The notes beneath the pieces were generated by a model. That model did not search any database. It saw nothing but the letters and a program-made list of their open reading frames with translations, and had not been told where the DNA came from. A DNA stretch of 64,000 nt. It comes from Pinus tabuliformis (lineage: Eukaryota > Streptophyta > Pinopsida > Pinales > Pinaceae). The stretch spans positions 705,720,358-705,784,357 of the forward strand of contig CM062810.1 in NCBI GenBank assembly GCA_031772625.1. The letters run 5' to 3'. The stretch's first letter is position 1, and every line of letters starts with the position of its first letter. Both the position numbers and the translations under genes were made by a program. Of this stretch, positions 10,229-19,739 are shown one piece after another.

Positions 10229-11179
10229 ATGGCTACAATTACTGAAGTATTAGAGTTCATGAAAACTCTTATACAATCCACTGTTGATGACACATTACAA
10301 ATCAGCAAAGGATCTCTCTCAGAAATTCAGACATGTCTACAAAATGCACAGGAAAAGATCGATTTTTTGCAGCTTGAATCACAGCTACAACAAGAAGAGC
10401 TACATCAAAATAGACACCATTCTGAACCTGTTTTTGTTCAAAACATTGAGACAACCACCCATCAGCAGCATGTTAATAATGTTACAGTTTATTCAAATAA
10501 AGCAGCAGTTGAACATGCAGATGCAGAAACTCAATCTGCACTTCCCAAGCCCATCATCAGACCTTGGGAACAGCTTGTCCACAACAAGCACAGAACCGGT
10601 CTTGGATATGAGAAGGACTTGTCCTTTCATATTCCAGACTATGCCAAGCACATTCAGTTTCAGAGTGCTGGATTCATTCATGACAGTCCACCTGCTCCTC
10701 ATGACAGTGTGCCTACTCCTCAAGACAGTTCAGCTTCAGCTGTTCTAGATTCTGCGCCTCTTCCACAGCAACAACAACAACAAAAACAACAGATCATGAA
10801 ATGCCAACACTGTGACCGAGTTGGCCATTTGAAAGATCATTGTTTTGATCTTCATCCATGTAAGCACTGTCATAAAACCAGTCATTCTTCACACAGATGC
10901 TTCAAAAACAAACATCCTGCAAGAACAAAGATTCATCTTGGATGGATCACTTCTTGGCAATGGGCATCAACAGCCAAGAAGATATTCCAAACAAATGTCA
11001 GAACTTGTTCCAGAATATTGAACAGTCTTGCAGTTGAGTTTTCTCCATCTTCTCACCTTGTATCTGACAGGGGGGGAAATGATGGTCATCTACAAGCTTC
11101 AAAGTCACATCAAGCGAGCCTGAGCCACAACCTGCCACACCAGTTTCAGAGTTGTAGCCAGAGACAAAGATGCCCCTAA
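10229..11179 (+). CDS. zinc-knuckle gag-like protein of the element
   Basis: This plus-strand frame has no stop for 346 codons; the ATG at 10229 (aaaATGGCTACA) is the better start and gives 316 residues. It has a glutamine-rich, coiled-coil-like N-terminal third, then GLGYEKDLSFHIPDYAKHI, a proline/serine linker and a polyglutamine tract (CAA/CAG near 10768-10795). Two adjacent CX2CX4HX4C knuckles follow (CQHCDRVGHLKDHC and CKHCHKTSHSSHRC, around 10804-10902). The knuckles fit nucleic-acid binding by a retrotransposon Gag. No UBN2/capsid domain is recognised. It could be the element's own divergent gag or another captured gene. Confidence 0.6.
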   Translation: MATITEVLEFMKTLIQSTVDDTLQISKGSLSEIQTCLQNAQEKIDFLQLESQLQQEELHQNRHHSEPVFVQNIETTTHQQHVNNVTVYSNKAAVEHADAETQSALPKPIIRPWEQLVHNKHRTGLGYEKDLSFHIPDYAKHIQFQSAGFIHDSPPAPHDSVPTPQDSSASAVLDSAPLPQQQQQQKQQIMKCQHCDRVGHLKDHCFDLHPCKHCHKTSHSSHRCFKNKHPARTKIHLGWITSWQWASTAKKIFQTNVRTCSRILNSLAVEFSPSSHLVSDRGGNDGHLQASKSHQASLSHNLPHQFQSCSQRQRCP

Positions 11180-11205
11180 GCATGCCTTCAGTTGGCAATC
11201 TGGGA

Positions 11206-11600
11206 CACTTCCTCTAGTAGAAGACTTCAGCTTCTTGCCAGTTTTGGAAGAGTTCCAGGAACACAATTGAGAACACTTCCTCTAGCAGAAGACTCCAGCT
11301 TCTTGCCAGTTTTGGAAGAGTTCCAGGAATTGCATTAAGCATTCCAGAGTTGTTGGTTATCCTTAAACCATCACAGAGTTGTTGGTTATCCTTAAACCAT
11401 CACAGGTTGAGACTTCCCTTTTCAGGTTGAAGTTTTACCTTTTATGCGGGGTGTGACCTCCCTTTTATGGTTGAAGGTTTCCCTCTTTAAAACAATAGGA
11501 TCACTTCCTCTAGCAGAAAACTTCAGTTTCTTGCCAGTTTTGGAAGAGTTCCGGGAACTGCACTAACCATTCCAGTGTTGGTGGTCATCCTTAAACCACT
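11206..11600. repeat. internal ~100-bp direct repeats before the 3' LTR
   Basis: 'cacttcctctag(c/t)agaa' plus 'cttcttgccagttttggaagagttcc' starts near 11206, 11273 and 11502. The last two copies share a tail 'cattcca...gttggt...tccttaaacca', and that tail is itself duplicated at 11346-11401. The copies are fairly similar, so this is recent amplification in the untranslated 3' region. Confidence 0.85.
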
Positions 11601-11711
11601 GCCCTTTATACCAACATTTCATAGAGCACATTCAGCCTAGTGCTGCCATGCATTTTTTGCACATTTTGTATTACAGCTCTCTTCTTGGACTCATACATAA
11701 CCCTTCGGATT

Positions 11712-11722
11712 AAGGGGGGGAA
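11712..11722 (+). other. polypurine tract
   Basis: AAGGGGGGGAA lies directly before the 3' LTR and would prime plus-strand synthesis. Confidence 0.85.
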
Positions 11723-11907
11723 TGTTGGACACCTAATCCTAAATGGGTTAGTGTGGAAGCCGAATAGACCAAAGCAGTCGAAGAGACCTTGGGATCTGAA
11801 ACTCAAGAGTCATATGTTGTACTATAAATGTATATCTCATGTTAATAAAAAAATGAATTGCATGATTTATCTTTCACATTGTCTTTGCTGTCCATGTGTG
11901 TTTAACG
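11723..11907 (+). repeat. 3' LTR of the gene-capturing element
   Basis: Direct repeat of 7102-7286 with three internal substitutions; the final CA has become CG. The A-rich flank AAAAT follows. Confidence 0.92.
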
Positions 11908-12322
11908 AAAATATTGATATTCTGAAATGCATTTAATTTAAAATAACCAAATAAATATATTCATTTTTGGTTTTAATTATAGTTGATATTGTTTTTTAAT
12001 TAGAAAATATTTTATTTTTATTTTTATTTTATCTTTTATTTTTAATTACTTTTATCTCTTTTTATTTTATTTTATAAGTTGATATAAAACTAGTTATTTC
12101 ACATGAACATTTCAATATTTTATGTATGGTTGAGAGTGAGAGTGAAATATTCATACATCTTCTTAGTTGTACTATCAATACAAAAAGAGCAAGCACAATG
12201 AAAATAATATTATTGATATTTTATAATATTTTTAATTAAAATTAATTGCTAACCAAATAAGTATATTAAGTTTTGTTTTTAATCCAAATTAACATGCATT
12301 TTCTGCTTGTTTTCTTGTCTAG
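11908..12322. repeat. AT-rich dispersed repeat sequence upstream of the kinase exons
   Basis: It contains the right half of the repeat interrupted at 7101 and a second diverged copy (about 12080-12300), with a further copy at 17660-17870. It contains no coding signal. Confidence 0.55.
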
Positions 12323-12391
12323 GTGATAGTGCGCGCATTTCCCAACTAAACTGGAGAAAGAGAGTCAAAATAGCATTAGACACAGCACAGG

Positions 12392-12776
12392 GTAACTACT
12401 CTCTTAAGCATTTTATGCAATTTGATGTTTATGATCCAAACGAGCTGCATATTACATTTCCTTGAAGTAGTACATGCAAGTAGATCTCACCCTATGTTAT
12501 AGTGGACAAATTTATTTGCAAAAATACGAATGATGAAATCAAGTGTTTAGATTTTTTTAATTTTTTTTTAGATTTGCATTTTAAAAAGGGTTTGTATTGC
12601 AAAATATTTTATTCCTCGAGCTGCTTACTAAATCTGTGGTTAAACGGAATTTTTATCCAAATATTTCATTTATATCCATGGATCTAAATTCAACATTGCG
12701 ATAGATCTAAATATATATTTCTATACAGATGTTTCATTCGTATGTAATGTGACCATGGTGTTATTTATGTTTGAAG
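12392..12776 (+). other. RLK intron
   Basis: It starts GTAACT after 'CACAGG' and ends TTGAAG before GATTGGAATACC. Joining restores the uninterrupted DTAQGLEYLH kinase segment. Confidence 0.85.
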
Positions 12777-12966
12777 GATTGGAATACCTCCATATGGGTT
12801 GCACCCCGAAGATAATTCACAGGGACATCAAGACGGCCAACATCCTTTTAGACAGCAATTTCAATGGAAAACTGGCCGATTTTGGTCTTTCAAGGATCAC
12901 AGACGATAGTGAGGCCACTCATGTTACCACTGCGGTTAAAGGAACGGCAGGATACTTCGATCCAGA

Positions 12967-13066
12967 GTACATATCACATATAACTGGCACTCAATTTACA
13001 ATTACTGAGTGTTTTTGTTTCCATGATCGAGCTGGTTTGCCTAATTCTTTGTGGGGTCTTTCACAG
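12967..13066 (+). other. RLK intron
   Basis: It starts GTACAT and ends TTTCACAG. Joining restores [21 protein letters not shown], which confirms the phase. The chance frame read through from 12949 to 13102 is an artefact of ignoring this intron. Confidence 0.88.
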
Positions 13067-13199
13067 GTATTTCATTACTCAAACTTTGACGGAGAAGAGT
13101 GATGTGTATAGTTTTGGAGTGGTATTGTTTGAAATCATATGTGGTAGACAACCCATAGATTCAAGCCTACCTGAAGAGGAAGTAAACCTCATTAGATGG

Positions 13200-13291
13200 G
13201 TGAGGAACTTAATCATTACAAATTATATAAGAAAAAGCTCCACACTTTTGTCCATGTCTTGCTCTACATACTAACAGTAATTATTTCGCAG
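13200..13291 (+). other. RLK intron
   Basis: It starts GTGAGG and ends TTTCGCAG. Joining gives NLIRW-AKPHVESRGKIARIID, the expected continuation in this kinase family. Confidence 0.88.
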
Positions 13292-13455
13292 GCGAAACCA
13301 CATGTGGAGAGTCGTGGCAAAATAGCAAGAATCATAGACAAAAGATTGGGGGACAATTACGACATGAAATCCATCATTCGCGTTGCCAAACTAGCAATTA
13401 GATGTGTGCAGGACCAACCGTCGTATAGGCCCAGCGTCACTGAGGTAGTGGCAGA

Positions 13456-13463
13456 GCTCTGAG
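13456..13463. repeat. left 8-bp target-site duplication of the hAT element
   Basis: GCTCTGAG, paired with GCTCCGAG at 16538-16545. The single difference is C to T in a CpG context and creates the in-frame TGA. Confidence 0.88.
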
Positions 13464-16400
13464 CAGGGTTGGAATTTGGATTTCCTTTTGCCCGTCATAC
13501 AATTTTTTTTTGACGTTTTGGGTTTTTATGCTCCCCGTCAAGAAACGTTATGTTTAAAATTTTGCCCTTCAAGAGCGATGTTCTTACAAAAAATTAACCC
13601 TTCACCAATAAAAGCTTGATTAAAAAATTACCCTTAAATAACATAATTATGTTAAAGTTTTCACATATTTACCCTAAGGAATAAAACAAAATGACCATAA
13701 CAAACAAATGACTTATTAAATCTTGAATCTTGGTTTGAAATTGCATGGAACACTCACAATATTTTTTTTGGAACTTGAAATCAAATGTCCTTGCCCCGAA
13801 CATGTCATAGCATTTGTATATATAAGATATGACTAAGGATATCTTATGGGACATATAAGATGACAAAGATAGTAGAACTATTGAATGTTATCAATAAAAA
13901 CTCGCAAGGTAATTAATTAATATGATTTATGTTATGATTTGCTTAATCTAATATGTACTAGTGGATCTAAAGATAAAGTGCATTTTACCTTATATATTTT
14001 AGCATTGCTTTAGATCATGGGATATACACTAATGTTAATAAGATTGAATGCATAGTATTTGAACCTTTTAAAAATTAAAAGACTAAAATTATAATAAATG
14101 GACATTGTAGATCTTTGAACATCATGTTATCCAATTTCCTATATTATTACATTCTTGGAGAGAAAACACTTATAAGTATTAAATGTGGAAAAAACATGCT
14201 CTGATAAAATCCTTCCTTCTATTTATCACTAAAATGTAGTGAAATCAATATATAAAAATAAAAAAACCAACTTGTATTAAAGTGACATTGAATACAATAT
14301 TGTATCTAACTAGCTTATGCTTTTAGGCAAAAGAGTTTTATTGAAAATTAAAAATAATTTCACCTTGGTGTATTATTTAGAGATTATACACTTTAATCTA
14401 ACTTGTAGACATATCAACTAAAAATTAAATATTTTTAAAATATAATACTTTGACAACTACAATTATGGAGGTTTCAACAAAAATTGTTGAACATTTGAAA
14501 CATGTTTATTTTTTTAATTGAAAGTATATAATTAGTCCTAGGTAGAGTACTTACCATAACATACCACCAACCTCCAGTTTTTAGATCCATCTAATAAGTG
14601 AAATTCATTTGACAACAAATTATTAGTTGATACATATACATACTATTCCAAATAATGGTTTACTCCAAAATCCAATTACACCAAATTGATGTCACAATAT
14701 ACAAGTTTCTAAATTCCATTGGTCTCAAGTTGTCCATAAGCTATGCATTACATCCAAAGAAAGAGGGGGATTGGATATATGTGCAAAAGAATATGCTCAT
14801 ATTTAAATGCATCTTGAGAAGCATAAAGAGAGATGCTATGTCATAGTAGCAAAATTCTCCAATATAAATGTGTCATATATTTTATTGCATTGTTAAAAAG
14901 GTTGGTAAGATGTGGGACACCTACCTATATGAGATGCAAATGGATAAAAAAAAATCAACATCTTAGTCTCCAATATGTCGTGTGGTGGCCTTCACTATTA
15001 TAGAACTTTATTCTTTTAAGATTAATTTTACATAAAAATGTAATACTTTAAGCTTAATTATACTGATATCGTGTTGGACTTCAAATTTATTTTGTCATAC
15101 AAATGTTTATGCTTTGGATTCTTTATATTTTTAATCATTATCTATGTTTAATAAGTTTGAGATTAAAATAAATATATACTTTTTAAAATGTTGGGGAAAT
15201 AAGATTTGAAAGGATTTGTATACTCTTGTTTGCACCTAAACAAATCAAGGGACACTCTATAATATACTCAAATATGGATTAAGCATAATGTGACTAGTTT
15301 ATATTATGTAACATTAATAAACTTAAAACAATATGAATTTAGTTTAGATTAAAACAAATATATCAAAATAATAAATAATTATTGTTTTTATAATTGAATT
15401 ATCTTCCTTTCAAATATTATAATAAGAGAATTTTTGGATTTGAAGTTTTTGGCCACTTGGTAGATCCCCATTTAAGATGGATCTAAATTAGTTTAATTAT
15501 TAATTATAATTTGTTGTTAATTAATTATTTAATTTTATTTTGACTAAATCAAATGTTATAAAGGAAATTATAACTTCTCTACCATATTAGAGAGTGCTTT
15601 GCTCACAAATATTTTAGAAAAGAAGGAAATCTTCATTTTCTCAAAACGTATAAATGGTAACAAAAAAATAGTATTTATATTGAAACCAATTTATTAAATG
15701 AAAATTTCATTACTCAAATACAATATTAAAAAAATATCCCCATTTAATTGAAGTATGTTGTTTTATTGATTATTTAATTTAGGAAAGTCCATCTAAATAT
15801 GTTAAAATCATTATTATTAGTAGTTAAATTATTTCTTATCCATGAAATTACTTTTTTTCATGGTTTTTTTTGTTAATTTTAATTGAAATGTGACAGAGAT
15901 TTTTATTTTTTAGACTACTAAGTCTATTTATACATTCAAAAAAAAAAAAAATTGATCTTACTTGAAATCGTATGACAGTGTGAAAAAAACCCTTTCATAT
16001 ATAAATTAAAGTGCACTTTTTTTCATGTACAATTTAAAAGAAAATAATTCTCTTATAATAAATTCAATTAAAATCATAATTATTTTTTAATATAAATATT
16101 AAATTTTAAGAATATGGTTTTAAATAAAAGCTAATAAACCTCATTATATTAATTAAAAACACTAATTCTTATCATTATTTATATAAATATTTTAGTTTAA
16201 ATATATCCATATAAATATTTTAGTTTAAATATATTCAAAATTGAAATTATGGTATGAATCTTAGATAACAACACCACAAACGTTGCGGGAGGCCGGACAA
16301 GTGGCCATATCAATGAGAACAAGCGTCCGACAACTCAGTCTAGTACCTTTGCTTCCGCTTTCTTTCTTTCGTGAATTGGTTGGTATTAAAGACGGTTTCA

Positions 16401-16537
16401 ACAAAAAGTTAACCATCAAAAATACGTCTTGAACCATTCCAAACACGTCTAGGAAAACGGGTTTTAAATATTTCTGACCATCAAATACGGTTAAAATGAC
16501 TTATGACGGGAAAAATGCCCGTCAAAATCCATCCCTA
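13464..16537. mobile_element. hAT-like DNA transposon, non-autonomous, inside the RLK exon
   Basis: The termini are imperfect inverted repeats: left CAGGGTTGGAATTTGG, right (reverse complement) TAGGGATGGATTTTGA. The TTTT(G/C)CCCGTCATA block is shared about 25-30 bp in. An 8-bp target duplication and CAGGG-like ends are typical of the hAT superfamily. Both ends hold repeated CCCGTC/GACG motifs, which fit subterminal transposase-binding sites. The 3-kb interior is AT-rich and holds no recognisable transposase or BED zinc finger, so it needs a transposase in trans. Precise excision would nearly restore the kinase exon frame. Confidence 0.85.
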
Positions 16538-16545
16538 GCTCCGAG
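16538..16545. repeat. right 8-bp target-site duplication of the hAT element
   Basis: GCTCCGAG directly follows the right terminus, and the kinase reading frame resumes through it (Leu-Arg-Val-Ala-Ala). Confidence 0.88.
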
Positions 16546-16655
16546 TGGCTGCCAAACAGGACAACGATGCTTCAGAAGATATGGTTATCGAATGTTCCGA
16601 TTTGGAGGAACATTACAGCTCTTCAAGGGCGAATTCGACAATGGGGGTGGAGTGA

Positions 16656-17989
16656 TAAGAGCTAAAACAATTCATGGATCGAATGGAGGGTGGCCATGAA
16701 ATCAAGCTGTATATGTGGTGTCACTTACTTAAAAGTATTTCAAGTTTTTATCAGAAATATTTCTTGACGATGAACTACACTAATTGGTTCGAAACGTGTC
16801 GACAGAGATTTTCTGCATGTGGTTTACACTGAAATATTTCTTATAAAAGTATTTCAAGTATTTTGTAATGGAATTTGTAATCGTGCATGTAAAATACTTG
16901 AAAAGTATTTGTCATGTAAACTATAACCGAGCATTTTTCAATCGGGCGAGTGCATTGGATATTTAAGCACCCTGTTGTAATTATATTGATTTATATGCTC
17001 TTAGGTTTTTTTCCTTTTTAGAAAAAAATTTATTCGAAAATTTTATAAAATTATATTTTTTTATATGAAAACTTTTCTTATTATTAATTTGTTAATATAG
17101 ATTTATTTTAATTATGGAATTTTTTGAGATGCAATTTTTTTGGGTAAAACTTTTGCAAAAAATATTTACACTTCAATAGATTTGATCTTCTAGAAGCTTC
17201 CTAAATCTTGGTTGAGATAAATACACACATCATGTATAATTTTTTATTGTTTAAATTAAATTTTTTAAAGAAATAAATAAATGACCGAATACTTGAATTA
17301 TGTAGATTAAGCAACTTAAACTTGCGATTCCAACTAAACGTTGATGGATTTTAAACAAAATTGATAGACAAATATATTTGGAAAATGACAAAATGTAGAA
17401 TATTAAAACTATTTGAAATGTTCTAACCATAAAAGATTATTTTTTCAATTACTCTATATCATATATATTGAAATGTTTTATTATGGTCAAAATTATTTTA
17501 TTTCCCACATTTTTATATGGAATTGATATTGACATAGTTAATATGATTATTGAAATAATTTATTTAGGTCATATATTGACATATTTTTAAAAAATATGAG
17601 AATTATACAACTCCTTCAAGGAAGTGAAAAATATAATAATTATTTTATTTTTAATTTTTTATATGTTATTTATCATCAACATCAAAATATTTTATTTATC
17701 CTTTAGAGTGGGAGTGAAATTTTTTTACAACACCTTTTTCATTTAGCATTGAGTGAGAGTGAGATTATAGATGTTTTATAATGATTTTAATTCAAGCTAA
17801 CCAAATATGTATAATCATTTTAGTTTTCACTATAGTCAACATTGTTTTTGTATTTAGAGAATAATTTTACTTTTATTTTAAAAGGGGCAGGTGTCAACTC
17901 AAGGTTGAGCATGGAAGGAAATGCACATCCCTCATAGTGTGTTATAGAATACTCTTTACTCCTCATTGCATCAGAATTCCTATTTTAGA
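16656..17989. other. AT-rich sequence downstream of the RLK
   Basis: The first few hundred bases may be the 3' UTR of the kinase. A diverged copy of the dispersed AT-rich repeat lies at about 17660-17870. No gene was found. Confidence 0.55.
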
Positions 17990-18600
17990 CAAACCATCAA
18001 TTTCCAAATTTAAAAACACATTTAATATCTTTCTTCTTATTTTATCCATTTGATAGCAACTTGGAAATAACCAAATACTTGTAAATTGTTAATTCCTCTT
18101 TCATTCACAAGCAACAAAACTAGTTTTAGTGTCATCCATTCTACATAATTATTTAGCCCCTCCACCAATCCAACTTTAATCTTAATGGAATGATTATTTA
18201 CAAAGAATATGATCCCCCATCCCTTCCACATATAACAAGATACCCTTGTGACACTCCATTAATAAAAATCCCGAGGAAAATTCTTATCCATTTATTCTTG
18301 AACTATTACCCTCAGTAAGATTTCTCCTTGTCATATGGGAAATGACTTAGTACATTGCATCCACTGGTTGCACACTTTATCAAAAGAATGCATTTTTCTT
18401 CAAAATTGAAAGGTTCCTAGTAAACCATATCCCCTGGCCCACTGATAATGGAAGATCCTTAAAAGCCTTTGTTTGCGTATTCCTTGCCCAATTTCTCAAA
18501 CCTTCATTAATAAAATCCCGCACTTGTTTTGAATAGTCACAATCCATTATCAAATAACTATTTGGCTCCTCATCGAGTTTGTAATCCACTTGACATGTCT
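17990..18600 (-). pseudogene. LINE 3' end remnant (zinc-binding region and RNase H)
   Basis: On the minus strand, 18589-18380 reads NWARNTQTKAFKDLPLSVGQGIW, like the region after LINE RT. 18231-18037 reads WGIIFFVNNHSIKIKVGLVEG and then YVEWMTLKLVL...INNLQVFGYFQVAIKWIK, an RNase H fold of plant L1 elements in which the expected catalytic residues are largely altered. Stops and shifts separate the pieces. Confidence 0.65.
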
Positions 18601-19739
18601 ACAGATTTACCATTCTAAAATTTAAGTAGAATTTACACATAGATCTCTATAAGTGTGTGAAGTTTCATTAACAATGAATGCATGGAGCATATACATAAAC
18701 GTGGTTGAAAATTAGGAAGTTGTTTAAATGGATGTGTTTTTATTTACATGGACCCAACCAAGAGATTTGTTAATCTCAACCTAAAGCCAAATCAACCACC
18801 TTGTCCACCATGTAGTTGGAAAAATGTGATCCCACTAAATTCTTTTTGAATTTAGCAATTCATGGATCTTAAAATAATGTGCACATGTTTATAGCATGTG
18901 TGAGTTTAAGAAACTCACATACATTTAAATTACATGCATGCATCATAATGTGCACACTTTTTTTCACCTTTTCTCACCATCCTTCCCAACGCTCTTTCTC
19001 CTCCCTCCCTCTCACTCTTTTCCCTAACCTAAGAGTAGAGAAAAAATAATATAATATAAATGAAAATAAAAAAAGAGAAATAATAATTCAAGATGATGGG
19101 TGGTGTCTAAAGATATTCTTACAACACTTAAGCATAGTGCATTATGATCAAAACATCACAATGCATGATAATAAAACAATAATTCATGATGCATATTAGA
19201 CTCATAGGGTCCTTTATTTATAGTGTCCAAATCTTACCAACTTCCTTGAATTGTGGAAGATTCATTCCACAAATGGGCATTGATGGTTCCAACTATTTCC
19301 ATGAAATCCATGTTGTTGTTTTGATTGGTTGATCATTATATTCTACTCATTTTTCATTAGCTAGACAACTTCTTAAGTCTATCCAACCATTCACTCGATT
19401 TCTTCAACCACTTAGTTGGTAGTTTCACTAGTCAAGCGCTCAACCAATTTTCCTCTAGTCAACTACTTGACCAACCAGTCAACCACTCAGTCGAGTGCTC
19501 CGCTATTCAGACACCCGAATTTTTATTGGTTGTTAGTCAATCCTTTGACTGAGTATCGCTAAAATCTCCAAATGTTTGATGATCTAGATTAAATTAGGTT
19601 CTAATAACCCTCATTCAAAATGGAGGTTTAGGATGTCAAATTATGTCTACGATACCACCTCCGCCCCCCACAACCCCCCCCCCCAATCATAATTGTAGCT
19701 TCCTAAATCCTAAGAATATCACGTATCTTAGCAAACTAG
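18601..19739. other. spacer, no gene
   Basis: It contains a pyrimidine-rich tract at 18960-19030, a block with recurrent 'agtcaacca/ctcagtcga' motifs at 19380-19520, and a C-rich run at 19665-19684. That run reads as G-rich polypurine on the minus strand, next to the 3' end of the adjacent Copia remnant. Confidence 0.5.

Larger units (their letters stand above)
7102..11907 (+). mobile_element. non-autonomous LTR retrotransposon carrying captured gene fragments
   Basis: Two ~185-bp direct repeats bound the element: 7102-7286 and 11723-11907. They start TGTTGGACAC and differ at only three internal positions plus the final base. A primer binding site TGGTATCAGAGC (initiator-Met tRNA type, typical of Copia) follows the left LTR, and a polypurine tract precedes the right one. 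The flanks are A-rich (AAAAA against AAAAT), consistent with an imperfect 5-bp target duplication. Protease, integrase and reverse transcriptase are absent, so it needs enzymes in trans. The inside holds antisense CULLIN-1 and phytochrome pieces, an unidentified gene-like piece, a zinc-knuckle ORF and a tandem repeat. The high LTR identity implies a recent insertion. Confidence 0.92.
12323..16655 (+). pseudogene. receptor-like kinase (malectin/LRR type) 3' exons, disrupted
   Basis: Exons 12323-12391, 12777-12966, 13067-13199 and 13292-13463 join with GT-AG introns of 385, 100 and 92 bp. They encode the C-lobe of a Ser/Thr kinase: [21 protein letters not shown] (catalytic loop with RD Asp), ADFGLSR (metal-binding DFG), [10 protein letters not shown] (activation segment), [15 protein letters not shown], and RCVQDQPSYRPSVTEVV. 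The style fits plasma-membrane LRR/malectin kinases of the LRR-I kind. The last exon is cut after 13463 by the hAT element and resumes at 16546, ending at TGA 16653-16655 with an acidic, Ser-rich tail (ASEDMVIECSDLEEHY). The N-lobe, transmembrane segment and ectodomain are not in the window. A premature TGA at 13460-13462 lies in the left target duplication. Confidence 0.9.

Noticed and set aside
12749-13102. 117-codon ORF as a complete short kinase
   Set aside because: It reads through a 100-bp GT-AG intron; splicing at 12966/13067 restores the conserved FDPEYFITQ segment.
16496-16699. 67-codon ORF downstream of the kinase
   Set aside because: It is a shifted frame over the end of the hAT element and the real kinase tail, which is in another frame (16546-16655).
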